Assembly (NCBI RefSeq): GCF_026540855.1
Contig: NZ_JALNUP010000010.1
Coordinates: 1-64,000, forward strand
Reading direction: 5' to 3'
Origin: Sphingomonas sp. GC_Shp_5
GTDB lineage: Bacteria; Pseudomonadota; Alphaproteobacteria; Sphingomonadales; Sphingomonadaceae
DNA: 64,000 nt
The notes beneath the pieces are model-generated. The model worked only from the letters and a program-made list of their open reading frames with translations, was not told the DNA's origin and made no database searches. The translations under genes were made by a program, and so were the position numbers. Positions 8,773 through 17,071 of the stretch are shown here, one piece after another. Position 1 is the first letter of the stretch. Every line of letters begins with the position of its first letter.

Positions 8773-9782
8773 CGGTACGCACCCTGGTGGTGGACGATTC
8801 CGCGTCGATGCGCGCGATGGTGAGCCATGTGCTCAGCCAGGACGCCGAGATCGAGGTCGTCGGCACCGCCGACGGCCCGCACGCCGCGCGCGAGATGATC
8901 AAGGCGCTCAACCCCGACGTGATCACCCTCGACGTCGAGATGCCGGGGATGAACGGGCTCGATTTCCTCGACAAGATCATGCGGCTGCGGCCGATGCCGG
9001 TGGTGATGCTGTCGACCCTCACCGGCCGCGGCGCCGAGGCGACGATCCGCGCGCTTGAACTGGGCGCGTTCGACTGTTGCGAGAGGCCCGGCGCCGCGTT
9101 TGGCGCAGAGGTGGCCGAGGGCCTGTCGCGGATGGTCAAGGCGGCGGCGCGAAGTCGTGCCCGCGCGCGGACGCTGGCGCCGTCGCGCGGCCCGGCCGAC
9201 TACAGCCCGCGCGCCGATGCGCTGATCGCGATCGGCTCGTCGACCGGCGGCGTCGAGACGCTGATCGAGCTGCTCGCCGGCTTCCCCGCCAACTGCCCGC
9301 CGACGGTGATCGTCCAGCACATGCCCGCGCCCTATGTGCCGACCTTCGCGGCGCGGCTCGACCGATTGTCGGCACCGACGGTGAGCGAAGCCTATTCGGG
9401 CGCGCCGCTCAAAGCCGGCCAGGTCTATATCGCGCCGGGCGGCACCTACCATCTCGAGGTCACCGGCGGCACGCTGCGGCGCTGCCGGCTGGTCGCGGAT
9501 GACAAGATGAGCGGGCATCGCCCCTCGGTCGACCGGCTGTTCCAGTCGGTCGCGCGCAGCGTCGGTGCGCCCGCGGTCGGCGCGATCCTCACCGGCATGG
9601 GCGCCGATGGCGCCGCCGGGCTGCTGGCGATGCGCGAGACCGGCGCGATGACGATCGGCCAGGATGAGGACAGCTGCGTGGTCTATGGCATGCCGCAGGC
9701 GGCGCACCAGATCGGCGCCGTCACCGTCCAGCTGTCGCTGCCGCGGATCGCGCCGCGACTGCTCCAGGAGTGCCGGGCATGA
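8769..9782 (+). CDS. cheB: chemotaxis methylesterase/deamidase CheB
   Basis: A 337-aa CheB with a receiver domain (DD9-10, phospho-acceptor Asp55 in TLDVEMPG) and a C-terminal esterase domain. The catalytic triad is intact: Ser158 in IGSSTGG, His184 in VQHMP and Asp280 in GMGADGAAG. It hydrolyses receptor glutamyl methyl esters and opposes CheR. An oddity is the receiver lysine that normally precedes a proline near residue 106 (K-P), which is Arg here (CCERPG); Arg can keep the charge but this position is nearly invariant in active receivers. The start overlaps the cheR stop by ATGA. Confidence 0.95.
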   Translation: MTVRTLVVDDSASMRAMVSHVLSQDAEIEVVGTADGPHAAREMIKALNPDVITLDVEMPGMNGLDFLDKIMRLRPMPVVMLSTLTGRGAEATIRALELGAFDCCERPGAAFGAEVAEGLSRMVKAAARSRARARTLAPSRGPADYSPRADALIAIGSSTGGVETLIELLAGFPANCPPTVIVQHMPAPYVPTFAARLDRLSAPTVSEAYSGAPLKAGQVYIAPGGTYHLEVTGGTLRRCRLVADDKMSGHRPSVDRLFQSVARSVGAPAVGAILTGMGADGAAGLLAMRETGAMTIGQDEDSCVVYGMPQAAHQIGAVTVQLSLPRIAPRLLQECRA

Positions 9783-10330
9783 TCGCGATGCCGACCCGCG
9801 ACGGGCTGACGCGGATCAACATCATCCAGGGCGAGACCCGCGTCTCGGACGACCCCGGCGTGGTGCTCACCACGCTGCTCGGCAGCTGCATCGCCGCCTG
9901 CCTCTACGATCCGATCGGCCAGGTCGGCGGCATCAACCATTTCCTGCTTGCCGAGCCGGGCGCCGGCGACACCGATACCGCCTCGCTGCAACGCTATGGC
10001 GTCTATGCGATGGAGGTGCTGATCAACGCCATGCTGGCGATGGGCGCCGTCCGCTCCAACCTCAAGGCGCGGATCTACGGCGGCGCGGCGTTGCGCGACG
10101 GCTTCCGCGACATCGGTGCGACCAATGCGCTGTTCGCGCGGCGCTTCCTGCGCGACGAGCGGATCACGCTGGTCGGCGAGGATGTCGGCGGCACCGCCTC
10201 GCGACGGGTGGAATTCCGCCCCACCCTCGGCCTCGCGCGCTGCCGCACCGCTGCCGAGCGCGTGCCCGAGCGCCGCATGCCGCCCCTGCCCATCCCCGTC
10301 GCCGCCGTCGGCGATGTGGAGTTCTTCTGA
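9779..10330 (+). CDS. cheD: chemoreceptor glutamine deamidase CheD
   Basis: A 183-aa CheD. The catalytic Cys lies in LLGSCIAACLYD and the His in GGINHFLLAE, as in the family, followed by RIYGGAAL. It deamidates specific receptor glutamines to glutamates, and in some bacteria couples to a phosphatase partner; no cheC is seen here. The ATG at 9779 overlaps the cheB stop (ATGA) and is preceded by CAGGAG 8 nt upstream. A GTG nine bases earlier would sit on that ribosome binding site and is rejected. A Pro/Arg-rich tail of about 25 residues extends beyond the usual domain. Confidence 0.94.
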   Translation: MIAMPTRDGLTRINIIQGETRVSDDPGVVLTTLLGSCIAACLYDPIGQVGGINHFLLAEPGAGDTDTASLQRYGVYAMEVLINAMLAMGAVRSNLKARIYGGAALRDGFRDIGATNALFARRFLRDERITLVGEDVGGTASRRVEFRPTLGLARCRTAAERVPERRMPPLPIPVAAVGDVEFF

Positions 10331-10722
10331 TGACCCGCCTTCCCCAGGAGCTGCCGTTGCAAGCCACGATCATGACCGTTGACGATTCCCCAAGCATGCG
10401 GATGCTGCTGCGCGTCGCGTTGACCGACCTTGGCTATGACGTCACCGAGGCGGAGGACGGCCAGCAGGCGCTGGAGCGGCTGGACGGCGGCTTGCCCGAC
10501 CTGCTGATCACCGACATCAACATGCCCAACCTCGACGGCTTCGGCCTGATCGAGCGGCTGCGCGCCAACCCCGACAACCGCGCGCTGCCGATCCTGGTGC
10601 TGACCACCGAAAGCTCCGACGAAAAGAAGCAACGCGCGCGCGCCGCCGGCGCCACCGGCTGGATCGTCAAACCCTTCCACCCCGACAAGCTCGCGGCGGC
10701 GATCCGCCGCGTGCTGCACTGA
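10330..10722 (+). CDS. cheY: chemotaxis response regulator CheY
   Basis: A single-domain receiver of up to 130 aa. The acidic pair is in MTVDDSPSMR, the phospho-acceptor Asp in ITDINMPNLDG, the switch Thr in LTTES and the conserved Lys in IVKPF. Phospho-CheY carries the signal from CheA to the flagellar motor; no flagellar genes lie in this window. The ATG at 10330 overlaps the cheD stop (TGATG). An in-frame TTG at 10357 has AGGAG exactly 6 nt upstream and gives the usual 121-aa CheY length, so it may be the real start. Confidence 0.93.
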   Translation: MTRLPQELPLQATIMTVDDSPSMRMLLRVALTDLGYDVTEAEDGQQALERLDGGLPDLLITDINMPNLDGFGLIERLRANPDNRALPILVLTTESSDEKKQRARAAGATGWIVKPFHPDKLAAAIRRVLH

Positions 10723-10732
10723 GGATCATCCC

Positions 10733-11194
10733 ATGTCCCGCCAGCTCATCACCTTCCAGATCGGCGACCAGATCCTCGGCGTCGACATCATGGCGATCCG
10801 CGAGATCCGCGCCTGGTCGCCCGCGACGCCGCTGCCCAACGTGCCCGCGCACGTCCGCGGCGTCGTCAACCTGCGCGGTGTGGTGCTGCCGGTGCTCGAT
10901 CTCAGCCACCGCCTCGGCTGGGGGCTGACCAGCCCCAGCGCGCGCCACGTGATCATCGTGGTGCGGATCGGCGACCAGCTCCAGGGGCTGATCGTCGACG
11001 CGGTCAACGACATCGTCACCGTGCCCGACGACGGCATGCAGCCGCTTCCCGACATCGGCGACAATGCCGCCGCCAACTTCCTCGAGGGCCTCGCCACCAT
11101 CGACCAGCGCCTGATCCTGGTGCTGGCGCTGGAGCGGCTGATCGACACCATCGCGCTCGCCCCCTCCTCCCCCTCTCTCGCCGAAGCGGCCTGA
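10733..11194 (+). CDS. cheW: chemotaxis coupling protein CheW
   Basis: A 153-aa CheW-like beta-barrel adaptor that links receptors to CheA. Family phrases are ITFQIGDQILGVDIMAIREI, the NLRGVVLPVLDL core and GLIVDAVNDIV. The last 15 residues are a Ser/Pro/Ala tail. It follows cheY by 10 bp and precedes the second cheB by 25 bp. It has no fused receiver, so it is a classical CheW rather than CheV. Confidence 0.94.
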   Translation: MSRQLITFQIGDQILGVDIMAIREIRAWSPATPLPNVPAHVRGVVNLRGVVLPVLDLSHRLGWGLTSPSARHVIIVVRIGDQLQGLIVDAVNDIVTVPDDGMQPLPDIGDNAAANFLEGLATIDQRLILVLALERLIDTIALAPSSPSLAEAA

Positions 11195-11219
11195 TCCGGC
11201 CCGCCAGAAGGACGTACCA

Positions 11220-12239
11220 ATGGTTGCCCCTACCAAGGTTCTCGTGGTCGACGACTCATTGACGATGCGCGCTTTATTGTCCGGCGCGCTCGAGCGAATT
11301 CCTAATGTCGTGGTGGTCGGATCCGCCGATGGTGCCGACGAGGCGCGCTCGATGACCGAGCAGCTCCGCCCCGACGTGATCACGCTCGATGTCGAAATGC
11401 CCGGCATGAGCGGTCTCGAATACCTCGCCGAGGTGATGGCCAAGCGGCCGATGCCGGTGATCATGTTCTCCACCCGCACCGAAGCCGGCGCCGAAGCCTC
11501 GGTGGAGGCGCTGCGGCTGGGCGCGATCGATTGTTTCCCCAAGCCCAAGGTCGCGGTCGCCGCCGAGTTCGACAAGATCCTCGCCAAGCTCGGCAAGCGG
11601 ATCAAGGCGGCCAAGGGCATGGTGGTACACGCGCCGGGCGAGGCCAAGCCTGCCGCCACCGGCGCCACGTCCGCACTCGACTGGAACGGGCGCCTGCTCG
11701 CAGTCGGCGGCGAAGCGTCGAGCACCCAGGCGATGTTCGCGCTATTCGCGCAATTTCCCGCCAACTGCCCGCCGACGGTGGTGGTGCAGCATCTCGGCCC
11801 CGGCTTGGCCGAGACGCTGATCGCCAAGCTCGGCGAGCAGGTCGCCCCAAAGGTCGTGCTCGCCGCCGACGGCATGGAGCTCGAGCAGGGCACGATCTAT
11901 CTCGCGCCGCCGGGCGACAGCCATGTGGTGGTCGATGGCTGGCCGAACGGCCGGCTCAAGATGCTTAGCCGCGATCCGGTGGCGGGCGAGCGGCCATCAA
12001 TCTCGATCCTGTTCGCCTCGGTCGCCAAGGCGGCTGGCGGCGAAGCGGTGGGCGTGCTGCTCGGCGCCGACGGCGAGGATGGCGACGCCGGAATCAAGGC
12101 GTTGCAGGCGGCCGGCGGCTACGGCCTGGTACCGGCCGAGAAGCGCGCGGACGGCTTCGTGCTCGGCCGCCGCATGGTTTCGCAGCCGGTGCCCGGCGAC
12201 CAGCTCGGGCGCAGCATCCTCAAGCTGTGCAGCAAGTGA
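11220..12239 (+). CDS. second CheB-like response regulator with degenerate esterase site
   Basis: A 339-aa receiver plus CheB-esterase-like protein. The receiver looks active: DD11-12, phospho-acceptor Asp57 and Lys108 in FPKPK. The esterase half aligns well with the CheB upstream (FPANCPPTV, VVQH, QGTIYLAPPGDSH) but the nucleophile motif IGSSTGG reads VGGEASS, putting Glu165 at the catalytic Ser position. The His is kept (His191) and the GMGADG loop is altered to LGADGEDG. I infer it is not a methylesterase and may be a phosphate sink, competitor of CheB for tethering, or adaptor. It is preceded by AGAAGGACG and is part of the che operon. Confidence 0.9.
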   Translation: MVAPTKVLVVDDSLTMRALLSGALERIPNVVVVGSADGADEARSMTEQLRPDVITLDVEMPGMSGLEYLAEVMAKRPMPVIMFSTRTEAGAEASVEALRLGAIDCFPKPKVAVAAEFDKILAKLGKRIKAAKGMVVHAPGEAKPAATGATSALDWNGRLLAVGGEASSTQAMFALFAQFPANCPPTVVVQHLGPGLAETLIAKLGEQVAPKVVLAADGMELEQGTIYLAPPGDSHVVVDGWPNGRLKMLSRDPVAGERPSISILFASVAKAAGGEAVGVLLGADGEDGDAGIKALQAAGGYGLVPAEKRADGFVLGRRMVSQPVPGDQLGRSILKLCSK

Positions 12240-12526
12240 TGCTGGATCCTGCTCTCGCGCGGGCGCTGGCGGACGAGCTGGTGGACCTTACCCATCTGCT
12301 CTCCGAGCTCGCCTACGATCTCGCCGCCCATCCCGAGACGCTGCGGCGCCACATGCACAGCCTGCAGGCGGTGGATCGCGTCACCCAGACGCAGCTCGCG
12401 GTGGCCGAGCTGCTGCGCGCGACCGGGCCGATCGAGCGGCGGCTGGCGGCGGTGACGCTGGAAGACATGGCGGTGCGCCTGAACGACCGGCTGGCGCGTT
12501 ATAGCGCCGAGGATGCCGCTGCGTGA
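12239..12526 (+). CDS. small helical protein at the end of the che operon, unknown function
   Basis: A 95-aa, almost wholly alpha-helical, acidic protein rich in Leu, Ala and Arg (DELVDLTHLLSELAYDLAAH). I do not recognise a family. The ATG at 12239 overlaps the stop of the second cheB in a TGATG arrangement, so it is probably translated with it. GTG codons at 12227 and 12236 are alternative starts. Its size and helix pattern would suit a phosphatase or docking partner for a response regulator, but that is only inference from position. Confidence 0.65.
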   Translation: MLDPALARALADELVDLTHLLSELAYDLAAHPETLRRHMHSLQAVDRVTQTQLAVAELLRATGPIERRLAAVTLEDMAVRLNDRLARYSAEDAAA

Positions 12527-12643
12527 CCGCCGACGTTGTCAGGCAACGCCACGCGTTCGACCCTCGCGCGGTAGCGGTGGGTGCCGCCGCGCTTGCTTTC
12601 GGGTTTTACGGGGGTATTTCAGCGGCAGCCGAGGAAGAGTGAG

Positions 12644-13168
12644 ATGACCATGGACGGCACCACAGCAGCATGGCGGATCGCGCGCGAGGAGCATGCGGAC
12701 GCCTGGAGCGGCCATGCCCAGCATGACGCGACCGGCATCGGCGCGGCCGATCGGCGCGGCCCGGCGCGCGGCAAGGCCGGCAAGAACGATGGCGACGACG
12801 ACGATCTCGTGCTGGCCGCGCTCGCGCGCGGCATCATCGCCGCCCGCCGCGCGCTGGGCGACGGTTTCGATCCCGCGCTGTTCGCCGATCCGGGGCTCGA
12901 CATCATGCTGTACCTGTTCGCCGAGGGGCTGGACGGCGCTGGCGTGACCACCAACGCCTGCTGCGGCGCAGCGAGCGTGCCGCGGACCACCGCGCTTCGC
13001 TGGATTAAGCTGCTCGCCGATCGCGGCCTCGTCTCCAGCAGCGGCAATGCCAGCGATCGCCGCGTCACCATGCTTCACCTGACTGCCACGGGCCGGGCCG
13101 GTATCGCTGCCTGGCTGGCTCAGGCGGAGGTCATGCTCGCGCCACGCCTGTCGCTTCCGGGTCGCTGA
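12644..13168 (+). CDS. MarR-like winged-helix transcriptional regulator
   Basis: A 174-aa protein. An N-terminal 60-residue polar stretch has a run of Asp residues (GDDDD). It is followed by helices and a winged helix at about 95-160: VPRTTALRWIKLLADRGLVSSSGN reads as a recognition helix, and DRRVTMLHLTATGRA as the wing and following helix typical of MarR proteins. The start ATG has GAGGAAGAG just upstream; the longer reading from 12581 lacks such a site. The effector and targets are unknown. It follows the che operon by 117 bp, and its 3' end overlaps a convergent small ORF. Confidence 0.78.
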   Translation: MTMDGTTAAWRIAREEHADAWSGHAQHDATGIGAADRRGPARGKAGKNDGDDDDLVLAALARGIIAARRALGDGFDPALFADPGLDIMLYLFAEGLDGAGVTTNACCGAASVPRTTALRWIKLLADRGLVSSSGNASDRRVTMLHLTATGRAGIAAWLAQAEVMLAPRLSLPGR

Positions 13169-13307
13169 TCCGGCAGCCGAGATATTCCATCGCCTGGCTG
13201 ACGTGGATCGCAGCCAGCAACTGATCTTCGGCGTCAAGCAACCGCAGCGCCTCGCCGAGGAGGGCGCAGACATGCTGATGGGCCGCCGTTGCCATCGGTT
13301 CGCTCAC
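13131..13307 (-). CDS. small hypothetical protein, overlaps regulator gene tail
   Basis: A possible 58-aa protein (GTG at 13307) with a well-formed helical core, LLGEALRLLDAEDQLLAAIHVSQAMEYLG. The GTG overlaps the stop of the upstream 33-codon ORF (GTGA). An internal ATG at 13295 would give 54 aa. Its last 38 bases overlap the end of the convergent winged-helix regulator gene. No family is recognised. The codon pattern and helix amphipathicity look genuine, but no homology search was possible. Confidence 0.45.
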   Translation of the reverse strand: MSEPMATAAHQHVCALLGEALRLLDAEDQLLAAIHVSQAMEYLGCRISDPEATGVARA

Positions 13308-13405
13308 CGAGCCGATCCGACATCGACGCCAACGTCGACGCGGCACGAACGCCTGAAGCGCCTCTGCCGAACATCTGCACGCTGGATATCAACGAACTGG
13401 CTCAC
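13304..13405 (-). CDS. 33-aa leader ORF or misread 5' part of the next small gene
   Basis: A GTG-initiated ORF of 33 codons with a good ribosome binding site (GAGGGAG, 5 nt before GTG). Its stop overlaps the GTG of the 58-aa ORF. It begins MSQFVDIQRADVRQRRF, then becomes Arg/Val/Asp-rich and low in complexity. It could be a leader peptide coupling translation of the next ORF, or the two could be one gene broken by a frameshift. Confidence 0.3.
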   Translation of the reverse strand: MSQFVDIQRADVRQRRFRRSCRVDVGVDVGSAR

Positions 13406-13421
13406 GGCGACTCCCTCGTGG

Positions 13422-13453
13422 ATTATACAGATAATAACGCCTAACATGCGTTA
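13422..13453 (-). promoter_or_regulatory. TATAAT box with overlapping 19-bp palindrome
   Basis: On the minus strand a perfect TATAAT lies at 13427-13422. Just upstream is TAACGCCTAACATGCGTTA (13435-13453), a perfect inverted repeat TAACGC-N7-GCGTTA, which also contains CTAAC-ATGC-GTTAG. Its centre would lie near -28 relative to a start about 7 nt after the TATAAT, the usual place for a repressor site. The -35 region itself has no TTGACA match. The promoter would drive the small ORFs at 13405-13131. Confidence 0.5.
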
Positions 13454-13535
13454 GTGCTACTGCCATGTCAGGTAAATGATGCGTTCGACCGCATAAATGT
13501 TTCGCCGTGGCCTGCAACCAACTGTTTCGGCGACA

Positions 13536-14549
13536 TTAATCGTCTTCGTCTTCGAACCCAACCAGCGCCAAGGCGCGCGCCTTGATCTGGCGGGTCATGC
13601 ACCAATGGACCAGCGCGTCTTCACGGCCGTGCGTCACCCACACCTCGCGCGGCGCGATTTCGGTCAGCGTATCGATCAATTCGTCCCAATCGGCGTGATC
13701 GGACAGGATCAGCGGCAGCTCGACATTCTTCTGCCGGGCACGCTGGCGGACCCGCATCCAGCCGCTCGCCATCGCCGTGATCGGATCGGGCAGCCGCCGC
13801 GACCAGCGATCGTTAAGCGCGCCGGGCGGGCACATCACAACATGGCCAGCCATCTCCGCCTTCTTGGCGTCGGCGACCAGCCGCAGCTCGCCAAGCGGCA
13901 CGCCGAGCTCGGCATAGAGGTCGCACAATCGCTGCAGCGCGCCGTGGAGGAAGATCGGCGCGTGGTGGCCGCGGGCGCGCAGCTCGGCGATCACCCGCTG
14001 CGCCTTGCCGAGCGCATAGGCGCCGACCAGCACGCAACGATCGGGGTTGGCGTGGAGGCGCTCGATGAGCTTGTCGATCTCGTCGCCGGTGTCGGGGTGG
14101 CGGAACACCGGCAGCGCAAAGGTCGCCTCGGTGACGAACACGTCGCATTTGACCGGCTGAAAGGGCGTGCAGGTAGGATCGGCGCGGCGCTTGTAATCGC
14201 CCGAGACGACGACGCGCTCGCCGCGATGGTCGAGCACGATCTGCGCGGAGCCGAGCACATGGCCGGCGGGGACGAAGCCGACATCGACGCCGCCGCTGCC
14301 CTCGGGCCCCATCCGGATCGTCTCGCCATAGGCGACCGGATGGCCGGCCTGCTCGCCGTAGCGCGCGTCCATGATGGCCAGCGTGTCCGGCGTCGCCCAC
14401 ACCGCCTGATGGCCGCCGCGGGCGTGATCGGCATGGCCGTGCGTCACCAGGGCGCGCGCGACCGGCTCGGACGGATCGATCCAGGCATCTGCGGGACGCA
14501 CGTAAATGCCGTGAGGGTGGGGTTCGACCCAGTCGCCGAGCTTCGCCAT
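13536..14549 (-). CDS. ligase-associated DNA damage response exonuclease (MBL fold)
   Basis: A 337-aa metallo-beta-lactamase/beta-CASP-type nuclease of the ligase-associated exonuclease family. The metal motif is THGHADHARGG (residues 36-46), with later GHVLGSAQ, GDYKRR, DVFVTEATFA and ILSDHADW. Family members are encoded with an ATP-dependent DNA ligase, an Lhr-like helicase and the PdeM endonuclease. Here the helicase starts 26 bp away on the other strand, but no ligase gene is present in the window. The start is at MAKLGDW; an upstream reading from 14615 would overlap the helicase gene. Confidence 0.9.
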   Translation of the reverse strand: MAKLGDWVEPHPHGIYVRPADAWIDPSEPVARALVTHGHADHARGGHQAVWATPDTLAIMDARYGEQAGHPVAYGETIRMGPEGSGGVDVGFVPAGHVLGSAQIVLDHRGERVVVSGDYKRRADPTCTPFQPVKCDVFVTEATFALPVFRHPDTGDEIDKLIERLHANPDRCVLVGAYALGKAQRVIAELRARGHHAPIFLHGALQRLCDLYAELGVPLGELRLVADAKKAEMAGHVVMCPPGALNDRWSRRLPDPITAMASGWMRVRQRARQKNVELPLILSDHADWDELIDTLTEIAPREVWVTHGREDALVHWCMTRQIKARALALVGFEDEDD

Positions 14550-14575
14550 GATACCTATATGGGTGAGATGACGGC

Positions 14576-17056
14576 TTGTTCCATTCCTCGGCGCCTTTGC
14601 TCCGTGCCGCTGCAAGCGCAGCGGCGCAGGAGCGCCGGCGCCTGACCGCTCTCCCCGCCCCCCTTGCCGATTGGTTCGCGCAGCGCGGCTGGCAGCCGCG
14701 GCGGCACCAGCTCGCGATGCTCGAGCAGGGCCGCGCCGGGCGGCATGCGCTGCTCGTCGCGACCACGGGTGCCGGCAAGACGCTGTCGGGCTTTCTGCCG
14801 AGCCTCGCCGAGCTGATCGAGACGCCTACGCAAGGGCTCCACACGCTCTACGTCTCGCCGCTCAAGGCGCTGGCGGTGGACATCCAGCGTAACCTCGTCA
14901 CCCCGCTCGACGAAATGGGGCTGGACGGCGTGATCCGGGTCGAGACCCGCACCGGCGACACCCCGTCCGATCGCAAGGCGCGCCAGCGGGTCAAGCCGCC
15001 GCAGATCCTGCTGACCACGCCCGAATCACTGTCGCTGCTGCTGAGCTATCCCGACAGCTTCACCATGTTCGAAGGGCTGCGCACGATCGTCGTCGACGAG
15101 GTCCATGCCTTCGCCACCGGCAAGCGCGGCGACCTGCTCTCCTTGTGCATGGCGCGGCTGCAGCGGATCAGCCCGGGCCTGCGCCGGGTGGCCTTGTCGG
15201 CGACGGTGGCGGATGCCGACGGCTATCGTGCCTGGCTGGCGCCCGATGGCGACATCGACACGGTCAGCTTGGTGCAGGGCGAGGCCGGCGCCGATCCGGA
15301 CATCGCGATCCTGCTGCCCGAGGGACGCGTGCCCTGGTCGGGCCATTCGGGGCGTTATGCCGCCGAGCAGGTGATGGCCGAGATCGAGACCCACAAGACC
15401 TCGATCATCTTCTGCAACACCCGCAGCCTCGCCGAGCTGATCTTCCAGGATCTTTGGAAGGTCAATGCGATGAGCCTGCCGATCGGCGTCCATCACGGCA
15501 GCCTCAGCCTGGAGGCGCGGCGCAAGGTGGAAGGCGCGATGGCGGCCGGGCGGCTGCGCGCGCTGGTCGCGACCGCCAGCCTCGATCTTGGCGTCGACTG
15601 GGGCGATGTCGATTGCGTGATCCAGATGGGCGCGCCCAAGGGCTCGAGCCGCCTGCTCCAGCGGATCGGCCGCTCCAACCACAGGCTGGAGGAATCGAGC
15701 GAGGCGATCCTGGTGCCGGGCAACCGCTTCGAATATCTCGAAGCGCGCGCCGCGCTCGACGCGGTCGAGGCGGGCGAGCTCGATCCCGACATCTTCCGCC
15801 CCGGTACGCTCGACGTGCTCGCGCAGCATGTCATGGCCTGCGCCTGCGCGGCGCCGTTCGAACAGGCCGGCTTGCTCGACGAGATCCGCAGCGCGCTGCC
15901 ATATTCGGCGCTCGACGACGCGACGTTCGAGCGCGTGCTCGGCTTCATCCGCGACGGCGGCTACAGCCTCAAGGCCTATGACCGGTTCAAGCGGCTGACC
16001 CAGGACGCCGATGGATTGTGGCGGGTCAGCCACCCGCAGTTCGTGGTCCAGCACCGGCTCAATGCCGGGATCATCGTCGAGGCGACGATGCTCACCGTGC
16101 GCTTCAAGAACGGCCGCAGCCTCGGCAAGGTGGAGGAAGGCTTTGCCGCGAGCCTCACCCCCGGCGACACCTTTTTCTTCGCTGGCATCTCCTGCGAAGT
16201 GGAGCGAATCGACACCGAGGATCTGGTGGTACGCGCCTCGTCCAGGCCGGCGCGGATCCCGACCTATGGCGGCTCGCGGATGCCGTTGTCGACCAGCCTT
16301 GCCGATCGCGTCCGCGGCTTTCTCGATTCGCCCGGCGAATGGGCGCGCTTCCCCGACGACGTGCGCGAATGGCTCGAGTTCCAGCGGCTGCGCTCGGCGC
16401 TGCCGCGGCCCGGCCAGCTGCTGGTCGAGACCTTCCCGCGCGAGGGGCGCCACTACATGGTCGCCTACAGCTTCGAGGGCTGGAACGCGCATCAGTCGCT
16501 CGGCATGCTGATCACCCGACGGATGGAAGCGCAGGGGCTCAAACCGCTGGGCTTCGTCGCCAACGACTATGCGATCGCGACCTATTCGATCGAGAAGGTC
16601 ACCGATCCCGCCTCACTGTTCAGCGCCGACATCCTTGAGCATGAGTTCGTCGACTGGGTCCAGCAATCGCACCTGCTTAAACGCGCGTTTCGCGAGGTCG
16701 CGGTGATCGGCGGGCTTGTCGAGCGCCAGCACCCCGGCAAGCGCAAGACCGGGCGCCAGGTGACCTTCTCGACCGATCTCATCTACGACGTGCTGCGCAA
16801 GTACGAGCCGACCCATCTGCTGCTCCAGGCGGCATGGGACGATGCGCGGGCGCGGATGACCGATGTCGGGCGCCTCGCGGGTCTGCTCGACCGCTCCGCC
16901 GAGACGATGCTCCATGTCGATCTCGACCGGGTGACGCCGCTCGCGGTGCCGGTGCTGACGCTGATCGGCCGCGAGAAGGTGGCGACCGGCTCGGCCGACG
17001 ATGCGCTACTGATCGAGGCGGAAGCGCTGGCGGCAGAGGCGATGCGGATCGATTGA
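14576..17056 (+). CDS. ligase-associated DNA damage response DEXH-box helicase (Lhr-core type)
   Basis: An 826-aa superfamily 2 helicase. Walker A is ATTGAGKT (about 62-69) and DEVH is at 174-177, followed by LSATV, then SLDLGVDWGDVD and LLQRIGRSNH of the second RecA domain, then the winged-helix and beta-rich C-terminal domains of the Lhr core. It translocates on single-stranded DNA and unwinds duplexes in the family's studied members. No ATG fits. I use TTG at 14576, 8 nt after GGTGAG, giving the expected N terminus before LADWFAQRGWQPRRHQ. It is divergent from the exonuclease gene, with only 26 bp between starts. Confidence 0.9.
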   Translation: MFHSSAPLLRAAASAAAQERRRLTALPAPLADWFAQRGWQPRRHQLAMLEQGRAGRHALLVATTGAGKTLSGFLPSLAELIETPTQGLHTLYVSPLKALAVDIQRNLVTPLDEMGLDGVIRVETRTGDTPSDRKARQRVKPPQILLTTPESLSLLLSYPDSFTMFEGLRTIVVDEVHAFATGKRGDLLSLCMARLQRISPGLRRVALSATVADADGYRAWLAPDGDIDTVSLVQGEAGADPDIAILLPEGRVPWSGHSGRYAAEQVMAEIETHKTSIIFCNTRSLAELIFQDLWKVNAMSLPIGVHHGSLSLEARRKVEGAMAAGRLRALVATASLDLGVDWGDVDCVIQMGAPKGSSRLLQRIGRSNHRLEESSEAILVPGNRFEYLEARAALDAVEAGELDPDIFRPGTLDVLAQHVMACACAAPFEQAGLLDEIRSALPYSALDDATFERVLGFIRDGGYSLKAYDRFKRLTQDADGLWRVSHPQFVVQHRLNAGIIVEATMLTVRFKNGRSLGKVEEGFAASLTPGDTFFFAGISCEVERIDTEDLVVRASSRPARIPTYGGSRMPLSTSLADRVRGFLDSPGEWARFPDDVREWLEFQRLRSALPRPGQLLVETFPREGRHYMVAYSFEGWNAHQSLGMLITRRMEAQGLKPLGFVANDYAIATYSIEKVTDPASLFSADILEHEFVDWVQQSHLLKRAFREVAVIGGLVERQHPGKRKTGRQVTFSTDLIYDVLRKYEPTHLLLQAAWDDARARMTDVGRLAGLLDRSAETMLHVDLDRVTPLAVPVLTLIGREKVATGSADDALLIEAEALAAEAMRID

Positions 17057-17071
17057 ACGACGCGTCCCGCG

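Noticed and set aside
14500..14600. LexA-type SOS box between exonuclease and helicase starts
   Set aside because: GTTC sites exist at 14522 and 14578 but neither has a second GTTC or GAAC half-site at the alphaproteobacterial spacing.
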